Positions 21,785 through 35,120 of a stretch of 64,000 bases of DNA are shown here, piece by piece (positions within the stretch are counted from its first letter, which is position 1; each line of letters opens with the position of its first letter). The notes below the pieces were generated by a model. That model had not been told where the DNA came from. It saw only the letters and a list, made by a program, of their open reading frames with translations, and did no database searches. A program made the position numbers and the translations under genes. Origin of the DNA: Rosa chinensis (taxonomy: Eukaryota; Streptophyta; Magnoliopsida; Rosales; Rosaceae); assembly GCF_002994745.2 (NCBI RefSeq), contig NC_037091.1, forward strand, positions 29,084,289 through 29,148,288, given 5' to 3'.

Positions 21785-24662
21785 CTAGGTATTCCAGCCC
21801 GCACAATGCTGCGGGTATATTATTAATATGTTCAGCTTAATAATACAACATTTACAAACATTAAATACATTACATACCTACAAATGGTATTGTTATACAT
21901 TTTTCAAAATCTGGTGTCTCAAGCAATTGGTCATAGTACTGAACTAAGTTAAGTACTATGGTAAATAAGTGAGGGCTTAGGCTGATGATTAAGAAATTGT
22001 AGGGGTCCATTCAAAAAAGAAAATCCCCGCAAAAATACTAAAAATCTTGCCAATTCCATATCAATTGGTGTAGTCCTTTAAGCTCAGCCACAGTCTGTTG
22101 GAACTTCTAGAATGTATGCCTGCAAAAGTGAAGTCAGGAGGCCTTATGAGATAATTTTCATATCCAATCATAACACTATACATTATTCAAGGTTTATGTA
22201 GAACCAATAAAGAGGTCAGATACTCGTTAAAAGTTGTACAGCTAACGGATACTTAATCAATTTTAGAGATTGAAAGAAGCTTAACATGTTATCAGTGCCA
22301 TTCAATAGGGTTGCCCAAATATGTTTTTGGTCAATAACACCATTTTAAAACAACCAAAGACATTCTTAAATGTAAAAAGAAGAACCAATTAAAGACAGAA
22401 CTACACTTACCAGGAGTGCCTTTTCAAACTTATTAATGTCAAAAAAAGGCAGAAGTTCTTTCATTTTTTCTTTCTCTTTGAAAAACTTTCACCACCAATT
22501 ATCTAAAATTTTTCTAAAGCTCTCTGCCGTATACTTGTTAAGAAATGCTTAACAATCCATAAACCTGGCAAAAAAAACTACCCATATAAAGATATTAGCT
22601 CTCAGTTTTCCTATCCAAAGACAAAGTCTGGATGCATACAAATTGAACCTTCACAGAAATTCTATTATATCCAAAACGATGTTCAATAAGATTTTGCTGC
22701 TACTACATACCAAATTCTTGTATTTTTGAAAGGGCCTATACCTTATTAAGCTGACCATTTCGACTTACATTTTAAATAAGAACACTAAACTCCTAAACCC
22801 ATAACCGTACATTCCCCAACATACTATGAATATGTTGTACGCATCGTTATTCATGCAATCAATGCAATAACACATTTCAGTTTCAGTGTTTGTTTTGTTC
22901 TGAAGCCTAAAAGTAGAAAATGCAGGCCATATGAATTCATAAAAAAACATTGAGAAGTGAACCATTGATTTAGCTAACCACAAATTAATTGGAATAAATG
23001 CTAACACTTCCCAAGAAAGCAAAAGGCAGCAATCCAAAAATTAGAAACCAAAGTACGTAGTACTGTTAACTAAGCTTGTTTGTTGAAATCCCAAGCAGAT
23101 GTAGACATTGTTATATTACTAAAATCAAAACAGAAAACTGATGAGTATCTTCTTGATAGTACAAAGAATTAAACAAATCTGAAATGGTTATTTAATTTAG
23201 TTTTATAAAGATGCTTTCAATATTTTTCTAAACAAACCTATGTCTATTAAGCTTCCATTTCTAAACAAACCTAGAACTAATAATTTTTTATAAGACTTTC
23301 AAACAGGGTCACTATAGTCCTAATTGCTAATTGAAAATTACATAAAACTAATCATCAAGCTTCTTAGACCAAAAGCAAGAAATCCAAAAGAAGCCTACCA
23401 CCAAAAACCTCACCCATCAAAAGCTGCACTTGAACACAAAGAAAATGCAGAATAGTTAATGAAACGATTGAAACCATAACATTAATAATAGAAAACTGAG
23501 CATATGGTATTAAAATTTGCATGAATTTCCAATTCAATAAAAAGGAAACCAATATGATTCAGATCTAAAAACTAAAACTGAACCATAGCCAATTCCAAAT
23601 TCAACAGGAAAAAGGCTCACTTAATTGCACATTGTAAAGCTAAAAACAGGTGTAGTCAATCAATAATATGGAGGAAAAACACAGACACACTATAATCAAT
23701 AACATGCCCAATTACAAAGTCCCAATAAATTTTCATTTGTAGTCTCTAAATGCTTCATTTTGCTTAATCAGTTTTTTTTTTTATTACAAAATCCCAATAA
23801 ATTCACAGCAAGATATAAATCATATTCAACTATTTGTGAAAGTAATTGCAAGAACCCTAGCTGAACCTCATACAATACTAAATGAGCATTTTTCGCTACA
23901 TTCATCCAATACAGAATTAAAGAACTAAAACCTTTCAACACTACTGAAATAACCCAATGATTGATTCTATAATTGACTGCCCAAAACCTAGAATTTAGCA
24001 CAATTGAATCACCAAAACAAAAACCCAGAAAAAGAAATACAACCTCAGACAACTTGTGTCGATACTGCGTTCATCCTTATCGAAAATCCAGAAGCTCCAA
24101 ACTTAATGACAATTTCAGCAACCTCTGCATCACCCAAACCCCTAATCAGAGACATACAAAGATTTGAGTTTGCACATACAAACAAAGAAACCCAGTCCCA
24201 ACCTTTATGTAATCCACACAAAATTGAAAATCTCAGTGTAGAAATTATCAATATCAAAACCCAAATAAACAAATTTGCAAACCACCAAACAACGAAAACC
24301 AAGATACCCAATCCCAAATTAAAGCCCCAAACACCTAAAACAGATAAATCGATAATGAATGTTTCAAATTGAAGAACAAAGAGAGTGGCTACTTACAATG
24401 TAGAGAAGCCATTTATAGTTAATCAGGAAAAAGGTAATTGGGTTCTGGAGCAAGTTCCGATGCAAACCGGAAGCAAGCTGGCGCTTAATCTTTTCCAAGC
24501 ATGTCTCTCGCAGAAGACCTGTATCCATCTCCCAGTCTCTCTCTCTCTCTCACTCCCATAAAGTCGAATGGCAGCGTTGTAATAAAGAAACAATGAGGGG
24601 CAAAAAAGTAAATCAACATGACTTTTACTGTTCACGGGGAGATAGCGCTTTAGTATAGGTAA
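21785..24662 (-). mobile_element. non-autonomous Helitron
   Basis: On the minus strand the 3' end has the GC hairpin CCCGCAGCATTGTGCGGG, eight bases of spacer, and a terminal CTAG followed by host T. The insertion lies between host A and T, shown by comparison with the unfilled first copy of the duplication (20747-20755). The 5' end reads TTACCTATACTAAAG, close to the usual TC(C)TATACTA start but without the expected TC. Length 2878 bp. There is no Rep/helicase, so it is non-autonomous. Body is AT-rich with one gene-like fragment. Confidence 0.85.
24045..24528 (-). pseudogene. gene-like fragment carried by the Helitron, unrecognised
   Basis: Near the Helitron 5' end a 44-codon frame (24528-24397) starts MDTGLLRETCLEKIKRQLAS and ends exactly at a GTAAGT donor. 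Lower down (about 24140-24045) a second frame reads EVAEIVIKFGASGFSIRMNA and stops with TGA. Two exon-like pieces with a donor between them suggest host exons captured by the Helitron. I do not recognise the family, and the second piece lacks a clear acceptor. Confidence 0.3.
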
Positions 24663-27254
24663 TTTGCAGGTACCCCAAGCAAGCCAAAAACAAGAGGAAG
24701 AAAATGAAAGGCTTACGGAAAATATCAAAGAGCTAATAAATGAGATGGAAGCAGCCATCAGAGAGATGAATCACATCGAAGCAATAGAGGTAAAGTTAAA
24801 AAGCCTTGCCAAAGCAAATGAGGACCTCAATGCACAGAACAGGGTTCTCTGGGCCAAGCTAAAGCTTGCTGAGGTCTTGAGGATGAAATGAAGACATGGG
24901 TACAGGATAAGAGAGCCAACAACAACCTTATCAAGGTTTTCTACATTAGGCTTGGAAAGGAAAAGGAATAGAGACAACCACCACAAAGTCAGTTTCAAAT
25001 TGTTCCAGTTCCATCCCAGCAACAAAAAGTGCCCCAAGACGAAATTGAGGAAGAAACTCCAAACTATGGAGCAATTATGGGAGAGGAACCAGATAATGTA
25101 GCAAATATGGGACATGAGATGGAGACAATGATATCAACATCTCCTCTCTCTATCACTACAAGAATATTGTTTATTGATAGCACAAATTAATAGCTTTTTT
25201 TCTTGAGTGCTATTAATTGTCACTTTTAAGACAAAAAAAAAAAACAATCTTGAAATGCTATGACTTTATTGGAGAGGTTAGTGCCTATAGAAAAGTGAAG
25301 GCGGGATTAAAAATTTTTGTTTTGCGGTTCGACTTATCGATTTAGAGCATTTTAGGCTTTTAGAGTATCGAATGAATAAAAAAACAACGAGAGTTTATTA
25401 AAGCGTCTTCACTCCAGTTCTTCTCTTTCCAAGCTGCCATCATCGTCATTCTCTTCAATTCTTGTGAGGTCACTGGAAAAAGTGAGATTATACTATTCCT
25501 TATGTTTTGCTCTTCTAAGCTTCATGTTTTGGTGGTTATCTTTCACAAGTGAGATTGGGAATTTGGACTAAGTTTTAATCTATTAGAATTTTTATTTTCC
25601 TTGATTTCTTTGATGGATTTTTCTGTCTCTTTAAGATTGGGTGCTTTGATTTCATGTTTGTACTGGTTTGTGAAAGTTAATTGTTGTTTTTGAGTATGGG
25701 TATAAGCTGTTCAACTATTTGGCTATTTGTCTCTGAAAGTATGATTCTTGATGTTCAATGTTTCAACTCTTTCTCTTTTGAACATGCTATTATTTATATG
25801 TGAATCAAATAGCTTCGCTCTTCCTTTTTATCATGGAGTTTGCTAGTAGCATGTGTAATTTGCTTCTAGAGCATTCATAGTCGGTTTGTTGTTGACATAT
25901 AAATTCTCCAACTTCTACAAAATGGTCTATAATTGATCATTGTTATCCTGAAAAATTACATGTATGTATGTAATAAATTAACAGTACACTCAGAGCCAAG
26001 CCATAGATATAGACAAGAGAGATAGTAGTAGTACTTGAGCATTATCACTGCCTCTTTTGACTAGATCAGTGAATATGAAATAAGAATTTTGTTTGCAATT
26101 CTTTTTAGTAAAACTATACACCAGATTAAAAAATTTATCACATACCATTTTTCCAAGGAAACCATAGGATGGTTAGAGTCTTCAACATGATTTATCATTG
26201 GTAGAAGTCTAAGAGAGTGGTATCATACTAGGATACTCTTTTCAAAGCTTTATTTTACTAGGATATTAGTTTCTATCTTACTCCAAATTCTGCTCTTTCA
26301 AAGTGTCTTGATTGAGTCATGGATATCTTGTATAATTGTTAATATTTCTAATTTTTGTACAGGAGCCACAATTTTGTACATGATTCTAATTGTAGTAGTT
26401 GTTGACTCTAGTTAGACTGATTAGCTTTTTTGCTCAAAGAGAATTGCACATAGGACCTTGGCCTTTGACTCATGTTTGGTGATTATTATGTGCCATTTCA
26501 ATTAGCTTATTTAGTGACTTAGGAGTTAACGCCTCATCCTATTATATTAGAAAACGTTGTAAGATCAATAAAGATAATTTTTAATGAAGTTAAGTGTGGT
26601 ATAACTAAGGCATGTGTGCCAGGGTTCTCTTCTATCATATTCCTATTTTGTTGCTCACACACCCCTTGAATGTTTTCTCAGTTAGACCTTTTCTTTCTTT
26701 CTTTCTATAATGCTATGGTACATTAATTGCAAATATAATGAGAACATCCTATTGTCTCCCTTGTTTCCAGACTGTATATATGTATGATAAAAATGTTTAT
26801 AGATTTTAATTTATGCATGTACCTCAGATACTATATGTAATTCCACAATGAATAGTTTGCTTACCTTTCATAAATTACTTGTTTGAATTTTATGCACTTC
26901 CATAACTCATAAGTGGTTGTTTGTTTGAATTTTAGAATTTGCTTGCCTAAGAATTATATGAATATATGGTGCTGGATAAAGGTTGGGTGCGTCTTCACAA
27001 GTAAAAACTATTGTACTTGGATAATATAGAATCTGAAAACTTGGATTATAGAACAATCATTTTTCTTCTTTTCTTTTTCTATTCTGTTTTATCATAAGAC
27101 TGATCCCGAGTATGAGAAATGAGCATGGAATTTTGTAAAAACGGTCACAAGAAACCTGGGAAACCTTGAAATGATCTTATGTCCTTGCATAGATTGTCGC
27201 AATATAGATAATCAGTATGACAGTATTGTTGTTGAACATTAGGTTACAAGGGGA

Positions 27255-30200
27255 ATGGAGGCCAAGTACAAACAAAGAAAAGATTGGTATGAGCATGGGG
27301 AACAGATTAGGGTTTAGGAAAATGGCCATAAAAATGAGGAAGTGGTCAATGATGAGATATATAACTTAGATAAAGCTGTCCAATATCTGGATCAAGAATA
27401 TATCAAACCTACTGAATTTGTTAATGAAGATTGTGTTGAGTCCACTGAAGACATACATGATGATGATTTTATAGCAAAAATAAAAAATGTAGAAACTCCT
27501 TTGTACCTGAATTGTTCAAACTACAACAAGTTATCAGCTATTGTAGTTTTATATTTACTTACAACTTAGAGTGGGTGGTCTGATCAGAGTTTTAATGAGC
27601 TTCTTGAGACATTGCCAGACATGCTCCGAAAGGACAATGTATTTCAGAAGTCGTTGTATTCGGTGAAAAACTTACTAAAGCCATTTGAGATGGGCTATGA
27701 AAAAAATTCATACTTGTGAGAATGATTGATGTCTATTTAGAAAGGAGTATAAGGACTTGGACAATTGTCCCAAATGTGGTGCCTCAAGGTGGGAAAAAAA
27801 AAAACAAGTAGGAGGTGTTCTGGTTAAAGTCTTAAGATACATTCCTATCATTCCAAAATTCAAAAAGATGTTTAGGTCTGAAAAAATGGCTGAAGATTTA
27901 AGGTGACATTTCGATAATAAAAGCAATGATGGGAAAATGCGTCACCCTGTTGATTCGGTGACATATAACTTACCTCCTGCATTGTGCATGAAGAATGAGA
28001 ATATTATGATAACACTATTGATTTTGGGTCCAAAGCAACTTGGAAACGACATAGACATCTATTTACAGCCACTTATAGAAGACTTGGAATACTTGTGGCA
28101 CAATGGAGTGGTGACTTATGATGCTTTTAGTAGAACAACATTTAATCTCAAATTTTTTTTGTTGTGGACTATAAGTGACTTTTCAGCGTATGGAAACCTT
28201 GTCGGATGTTGCACAAAAGGAAAAATGACATGTCCTCTTTGCGAAAAGAATACACATCATAGATGGTCAACGCATAGTAGAATATTTGCATACATGGGTC
28301 ATAGAAAATTTCTGTCACCTACATATTCATATCGGGGAAAAAAAAGGTCTGGTTTGACAACAATGTGGAACATGGAAGGAAGCCAAGAATCTTGACAGGT
28401 CGGAATATTTCCGTTGCTCTTAGAAATTTTCCAAAATTATTTGGAAAAGGTAGTAAAAAAAAAGAAAAAAAGAATGACAATACTGATTCATGTTCTGATG
28501 GTGAAGATAATGATGATGTTAATGACGACTATGATAATCAGGAGGAGCTATCAAGGTGGAAGAAAATGTCAATCTTTTTAATTTACTATATTGGGAGGTT
28601 AGTGTTTTTGTCTCAAATGAATTCTTTTTTCTGAATTAATTGCAAATTGTCAAATGATAATTACTAACAAGAAGCTTCATGATTTTGTAGGAACTTCCAT
28701 TACGTCGTAACTTAGTCGTAATGCATGTAGAGAAAAATGTTTGTGAAAGCATAATTGTCACAATGTTTCACCATGTTAATTCAAAAGATGGACTTAATGC
28801 TCGCAAGGATTTACAATATATGCAAATTCGGAAGGATCTACATCCTCAACCTCGTGGAAGTAGGCATAGAAAAGCAATACTTTAGTTATGTGCTTTCTTC
28901 AACAAGCTATGTCAACGTGTTATAGATAGAGAGAAAATAGCAATCTTAGAGGAAGAGATCATTGAAACTTTGTGCATGCTCGAAAGGTTCTTGCCACCTT
29001 TTTTTGATATTATGGTGCATTTAATGATTCATCTAGGAAGAAAAGCCAGATTATGTGGTCATGTTCATTTTCGTTGGATGTATCCCTTTGAGAGGTAAGA
29101 AATATTTCCCTTTTTTTTTTTAGTTAAAAAAAAAACTGAATGGTTTGTAGTTAATGAATTACCTACAATACTCTTGTATAGTTTATTTTTAGATATATGA
29201 AAACACTAAAAAACTACGTAAGGAACCCTGTAAGACTAGAGGGGTGTATTGCTAAATCATATCTTGTAGAAGAGTGCATGAGGTTTTGTAGCAAGTTTCT
29301 GAAAAACAAAAAAAAACAAAAAAACAAAAAAACAAAAAAACAAAAAACAAAAAAACAAAAAACAAAAACAAAAAAACAAATCACGTGGAGGAAAAAGAAG
29401 TTCACAATGACGATTTTGCCAATGAAGTAATTCTCTAAGGTTGTCCAATTTCTGGAGCTACATCGATCACATTAAGTGATAGAGAGAAGAAAATTTCACA
29501 TCTTGCTGTGCTAATGAATACAGCTGTGGTGGATCCATATTTAGAGTAAGTTAATTACAGTTTATATTATTCCAATGTTTTAGTATGTTTAGATATCAAT
29601 TGGAAGTACTGATTTAGTTTTCTATCCTACTATCATACACTTGGAGGAGTTACAAGAGTCAAACATATGCCTTGAAAATGATGCAACTTTATTTTAGAAT
29701 AAACATACTGAAAAATTGCAGAATGGATAAAAAGGGGAAGGTTAGATGAACTGTTTACTGCCTTATTTTTATTAATTTTTATTTTCTTAGTAGCTCTACT
29801 TAATTAAATAATCCATATATATAACTTTTTACACTGTAAACAAATTCCCATTGATTCAAATAATCACTCAGAGACATTGAAATGGATTGCATATGGTCCA
29901 CGGAGTAGCACATTGTCTTTTTCTGGGTATATTGTCAATGGGCAGCAGTTTCACACAAAAAATATTGACAGAGAAGCCCAAAACAGTGGAGTGACTTATG
30001 ATGCAACTAGCATTTGTAGGGCAAGCACAAAAGATACTGCACAAGTGCTTGATTTGGTTACTTACTATGGAACATTGATAGATTGTAATAGTACTAGACT
30101 ATCATGTATTTTATTTTCGGTCTTTAGGTGTCACTGGGCAAATAAAGATAATGGTGTTAAGGTTGAAGATGGATTTACACTTGTGAACCTCCACCAAAGT

Positions 30201-30452
30201 CAAGTATCATTTGCGAGAGATCCATACATCCAAGCATCTCAAGCAAAACAAGTCTTTTATTCAAGAGAAGACGATTCCTCTAATTGGTATGTTGTATTGA
30301 AGGCACCACCAAGATGTTACCATGAGCCAAAGGTCGACGATGAAAATGTAGATGTAGCCTCAATGCCACCAAAAATTGACATGGATATTGATGAGTCTAG
30401 TGACAAAATTAGATATGTCTATTATACCTTCAATTACTTTAAAAAAAATTAA
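27255..30452 (+). pseudogene. CACTA (En/Spm) TNP2-type transposase remnant with DUF4216
   Basis: ATG at 27255 starts MEAKYKQRKDWYEHGEQ, with a stop soon after. Next come SGWSDQSFNELLETLPDML (27573-27630), a Cys-rich NCPKCGASRW (about 27765), and the TNP2 core in a 152-codon frame (27937-28395) with ILGPKQLGNDIDIYLQPLIE and TYDAFSRTTFNLK. Further on are the LKNYVRNPVRLEGCIAKSYL segment (29197 on) and, from 29877, a DUF4216 domain (YYGTLIDCNSTRLSCILFSV, CHWANKDNGVKVEDG). Introns and several stops interrupt the reading. In active copies this protein binds the ends and cuts the element out. Confidence 0.85.
29309..29380. repeat. (CAAAAAAA)n low-complexity tract
   Basis: Repeated C plus 5-7 A inside the transposase remnant. 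Confidence 0.9.
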
Positions 30453-31349
30453 AAAAAATCTCTTCCTCTTTTTTTTTATTTATTTTTTATTTTTTTTCTT
30501 TTTACCTCTTCTTCTTCCGGCTCTCTCGCCTCCTTCTGTTCATCTCCTTATCAAGATGGTTCCAATCCACTGACCTTCAAGAGGTGAAAGGAAAAAAAGA
30601 AATAAAAGAGAAAGAAAAATAATAAGTGAGGGCATAATGAACATTTCAACAACTTTAACAGAAAATTTTGACGGCAGGGACCAATTGGGAGGAAATTGAG
30701 AGTTCAGGGATTTTTTAGGTGAAATTCGAAGGTTAGGGACTGAAACGATAAAACTATATAAGCATAGGGAGTAAGCAGTATTTAACCCTTATTCATACTA
30801 GCATTTTATAATTTTGTTATATTGGTGCATTACCTTGCTCATGCTTTAGGTCGCTGATCTCAATTATAAATGACTAGTTTGACTATTTCATACAAATTAC
30901 CTCCAGCTTTCTCTATTTCTTTTGTTAAAATGTCTTCTACCTAATCGTATATAAACTTCAGGCAAGATTTGACTTTGAGGAGAATGGCAGGAGGCCGTCG
31001 TATTTAAATCGATGGGATGTGTATGGAGGTCCTCAAAGTCAAGGTAAGTGAGCCAAATACAGGAGGCAAAAAACAAAGGAGAAAGACTTTGACTCCAACC
31101 TAAGAACATTCAAAGTAGAGCAGAGAGGGAAAGATTCATCAGAGCAAAAACTAGTCCAGCATTTAAGGTACACTACTCAAAAATTCCTACAACAGTTTCT
31201 TCCTTGTGAAAGATTGTATTTCTCATAAGAGCTAGCACCTATCCGAGATTCCTACATATTTTTCTCATAAGAGCAGACACCTATCCGTGATTGTAGATAT
31301 ATATAGTCACGAGTCTAACAATAGAAATCACCTAACTTACCTTTGTCTT
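30453..31349. other. spacer between CACTA 1 and the hAT remnant
   Basis: A pyrimidine-rich stretch (30460-30540) and a non-coding segment with GACTGAAACGATAAAAC near 30735, of a kind common in small non-autonomous elements. A direct repeat TTTCTCATAAGAGC.. ACACCTATCCG occurs at about 31220 and 31262. No gene supported. Confidence 0.4.
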
Positions 31350-32438
31350 TTTACCAATATCTTTAAACATTAAATCGATGCAGTGTGCAACGCATGGAGT
31401 CCAATAGAAATTATAACATTCTGATAATGTTTTACCAGCCTTCATAAATGAACGACATTCTCTCACCCCACTTCATTAATGACATCTTTAAATAGCTTGG
31501 CAAGGTATTCGTGCTCTCTTATATCACTTGACACATTGACAGACTTCAAAAATACAGTCTTACCCTTATAGTAAACCATGAAGTTGATAACTTGCATTCT
31601 TGTTGGACCGGACCACCCATCAGCCATTATGGTGCTGCCATATGTTGTCCACATTTTTCTTTGTCTATTTATATATTCAGTGATTTTCTTATGTTCCATG
31701 GCCAAATATTTTTTCATTATCTAAAATGAACTTGGCAGAGGAACATTTGGACACTCTTGTGCTCCAGTTATCATGTTTTTGTATTCATGAGATTCTGCTT
31801 TGTACGCAGGGACATTGACTTATATGAAAAACTTCCCACATAATCGACCAAGCTTCTCCTTGAGGCTTCTCATTGACATGGAATCAATTGCAGCATTGGA
31901 TTTATAGAGGTTTGTCTCCATGCTCTTGTAGTACACTTTTTGATCTATCAAATTTTGGTTGTCTTCGACTTGTCCCGCCAAGCCTTGAAACACCTCTACT
32001 TATACCTTGCTCCCTTTCCCATTCTGATTGTCTTGATGCTCTCATAGCAGCTTTATAATCACGGGGATCTACATCCTACTGACCTATAAAACCTTCATCT
32101 TCATCTTCATCTTCAGAGTTCAATTGTTGTGATAACCTTGATGTGGAAAAGTAATTCTTCTTGATTATCAAGGATTATTGAGTCATTTTGATATTTTGTA
32201 GTAGATTTTCTCCTCATCCATTCTTTTGAACTTCTGGTGGCACCTTATCACAAACTCGTGTGTTTTTGGCGGGATCTAATCCAGTCAAGTAGTGGAACTT
32301 AAATCGAGTGATACCACCACTCTTTATGACCGTATTACAAAACTTGGATACTGTACCTTTAGTTTGACCTTGATATGGAAAAGCATAATTCCAAGTTGGG
32401 TCTTTTTTGCTCCCTAAATTAGGGTAAGAACTTGCCAT
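31350..32438 (-). pseudogene. hAT-type transposase remnant (BED finger plus DUF659)
   Basis: ATG at 32438 opens a 74-codon frame with a BED-type zinc finger: WNYAFPYQGQTKGTVSKFC, then KSGGITRFKFHY. Below, 31717-31463 is the DUF659 part, with YGSTIMADGWSGPTRMQVIN and TVFLKSVNVSSDI. After a frame break come AGKTLSECYNFYWTPCVAHC and IDLMFKDIGKKTK (about 31440-31350). Order and spacing fit plant hAT transposases; the RNase H/dimerisation C-terminus is absent. Confidence 0.8.
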
Positions 32439-33454
32439 TATGTAGAAAAGTAGACAACTACAAAAAATAAACTAAAATTTATAAACAAATTATTTATACT
32501 AAAGTGTTCTCATTATGTTTTCAATTATTATCTTACACTTGTATTCATATATTGCAGTTACCTATTGAAACTAATTAAAGAACATATCTTGACAATTTAT
32601 ATATGGAATATAGGTAGGCACTAAATAAGATTAAGATCTTTGATTGTTTCTAACTTTCTACATCCGTTAAATTATCTACAGTAATTACTACAATATTTTT
32701 TCGACTGAGTGATATTAAATAGTTTCATAAATAACAAAAACATAATTACTAGACATTTTTCATAAATAATAAATCTCATAACAAAGGAACAATTTAAAAT
32801 ATAATTACCTTTTCGTATATATAAATTATGCAACCACCAATATATATAAACATACCTTGTAGAGCTAAAAATCAACTAAGCTTGTTATTGTATTGAGTCT
32901 TCAACTCTGTTTCTTTGCTCTAGCTCGCATCTCTTTCAATTCTTCACATCTTTACTTTCTCTATATTTTTTTGGCTTGATTTGTGAATTTAGTGATCAGA
33001 AGTTATAGGAGAGAGTGATAGATACAGATAGATTTAGAATTATTGTAAAGTGTGAGCAAACATGATTTGATGGGTTTTTGAATGTTTCCAGCCATGATTG
33101 CAAATAGAATCATGATGTGGTTGGAGACTTGGAACATGAAGACTTTGGTAGCAGATAAAAGCAAAGAGGGTTTTGTTGTATTCAATTTCAACTTGATTGG
33201 AAAAAAAAAATCATATTTTGTCCCTGACATTTGAATTTCACAGAAATTTAGGACAAAATTTTGATGTGAATTTTTAAATATATTTTGTGTGTAGATATTT
33301 CAAAAATTAAGAATTTCATGGAAATGTACAGAAAATTTAGGTAAATTTCGGGAAACTCCTGATGGAAATGATATAGCATATGAATTTTGTTTCGGTGCTT
33401 CAAATTTACGGAAATTTAGACAGTTTCGGAGAAATTTAAAACCTTGTTTTAACC
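32439..33454. other. spacer, no gene seen
   Basis: AT-rich; repeated GGAAATTTA/GAAATTTAGG words between 33240 and 33440, otherwise featureless to me. Confidence 0.4.
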
Positions 33455-34905
33455 CTTTATTTACCGGCAAGGTTCATCACCAAATGTTTGTAACAAAACA
33501 GGTGAGGATAACCAACAAATACCTTATCAAGAGCAATCAATAGTCCACTACCCCGATCACTAATAAATGTAATGACTCTTCCTTAAGGTTCAAGCAAACT
33601 CTTCAAATGCTTCAAAAAGAATGTCCAATTTGCATCCGTCTCACAATCATAGACACACATGGCTAGAAGGTAGAAACCTGCACAAACCAGAACACAAAAA
33701 GTTAGTCTACTATGGGGCAATAAAGTTTTTATTAGGGGGCACTAAACTATTGCAGCGTGCCACTCCAAAATGATAACAATAACAATGAAAAGAAACCAAA
33801 ACAATTTTTTTTTGGGGGGGGGGGGGGGGGGGGGCAATAAAGTACACAATTACCTTGATTTCCATTCTTTCAAGTTGCAAAAAGAATCTGGCCCTTGTAA
33901 ATGCTTTTACCGAATGTGTCATCAACAAACAACACTAGCAAACATAATTGGAAGCCTTCAATACAAACTCCATAAGCTACGAAAAGCTTCTCAAAATGAT
34001 TAGTAGATGGGTCAACTTCCAATACAAAAGAAGAGCTCGAATTACTCTCCAAAACAGCTTCCTTATACCAAGATAACATGCTGAATGAATCTGCATCGAA
34101 ACCATAAATCCTTTCCTTAGCCCTTTGCTTTGCTTTCAAGGAAACCTTGTAGGAAATATCAAACCCATATGTTGACTTGAACTTACTCATAATTTCCCTT
34201 AGCTTTAATGAAAGATTATACCTAACATCGACAACAATGCATGCCTTAACAACCTTGGATCCCAAAAGCTTGTGTTTTTGAGTCCTAACTACACCTTTAC
34301 AAGTGCGTATATTATACAACTCTCTTATATAAAAGCAACCATTGGCAGATGATGCAAGTGCAAAGATGCCAATCACAACCTTCGGTTCCAACATTTGAAC
34401 AAACTGCATAAATACGGTCCAAATCATTTCTAAAAAACACAAACTCGAAACCAAATGCAATTGCATACTTCCTGAGCTTCTCACGAAACTTAGCTGTACC
34501 ATGAAACTTCTGCGCAACATGATAAATAAATGAACTCCACTTATCAGACAAATATGACTTGTGAACTTCAGTCTAAAATGCCTCACCCAAATAATCGTCT
34601 TCATTGAGAACCCTCGAACAACTATCCATTGAACACGTTTTGCTGCAACTTCCACCAATCTTTGAAACAGAATTCTCAACACAATCTAACTTATATACCC
34701 TAGCACCGCAGAACAGCATCTGGAAATCACAATCGGAATGAAGAAAACAAACTTCACAACTAGGAACTGAATATTAAAGCTCAATAACATCAGGACTGAT
34801 ATGAAAATTGTCTTCATATAAGTCAGAATAGCTCATACATTGATTCAAAGGAATCATATAACCTTTGCCAGAATAAATGCACCTAGCAACCAGATAATCA
34901 CCCAT
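33455..34905 (-). pseudogene. MULE (MuDR-like) transposase remnant
   Basis: ATG near 34905 begins MGDYLVARCIYSGKGYMIPL. A DNA-binding zinc segment with SNVGTEGCDWHL (about 34410-34370) follows, then KVVKACIVVDVRYNLSLKLR. The MULE core includes SFVLEVDPSTNHFEKLFVAY (34040-33980), LFVDDTFGKSIYKGQILFAT (where active copies have VDGTF), and FYLLAMCVYDCETDANWTFF (33690-33620) and FISDRGSGLLIALDKVF. Frameshifts, stops and an intron carrying a G tract interrupt it. The C-terminal zinc knuckle is missing left of 33455. A second partial copy lies at 53529-54224. Confidence 0.85.
33814..33834. repeat. run of 21 G
   Basis: T9 G21 followed by CAATAAAGT: an expanded form of the TTGGGGGGCAATA core in the MULE-associated repeats. 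Confidence 0.95.
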
Positions 34906-35027
34906 ATTCCTGCAAAAATAACAAAAAAAAGCTATTATTGCCCCCTCAATAATATAATCAAAATTACCAAAACACATCAGAAGCAGTACAAAATTACTCT
35001 GAACACAAAGGAAAAGATCATTGAATA

Positions 35028-35120
35028 CACTACTACAATTTCCCCCATTAGCATCCCTTTTTTAGCCACTAAAAATCATCAGTGCCAAAAATGAATAGCT
35101 TCACATTGATAAAAAACATT
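35028..35120 (+). mobile_element. CACTA-like left terminus
   Basis: CACTACTACAATTTCCCCC at 35028 interrupts MULE-related sequence: the unbroken copy continues GATCATTAAACAACAATTATAG near 54069. No matching 3 bp duplication could be paired with the right terminus at 40025. Confidence 0.55.

Larger units (their letters stand above)
20688..25612 (+). repeat. tandem segmental duplication, second copy split by a Helitron
   Basis: Copy 1 is about 20688-21712. Copy 2 starts at about 21713 (AATAACTTTCTTCGG at 20688 and 21723), continues after the Helitron at 24663 and ends near 25612. Both copies contain the coiled-coil remnant and the first about 460 bp of the same CACTA element (ends at 21254 and 25154). 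The copies differ by scattered substitutions and a short deletion near 24874. The duplication therefore came after the CACTA insertion and before the Helitron. Confidence 0.85.
25154..30452 (+). mobile_element. CACTA element 1, right terminus not found
   Basis: Left terminus CACTACAAGAATATTG at 25154, then about 2.1 kb of AT-rich subterminal and intron-like DNA, then a decayed TNP2-type transposase. I searched for the inverted terminus (TTCTTGTAGTG) to about 35 kb and did not find it, so the right end is lost or outside what I can recognise. Confidence 0.75.

Noticed and set aside
29214..29448. Phe/Cys-rich minus frames
   Set aside because: Translation of the CAAAAAAA low-complexity tract.
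30600..30790. Possible small MITE (GGGACTGAAACGATAAAAC region)
   Set aside because: No inverted termini or target duplication could be paired.
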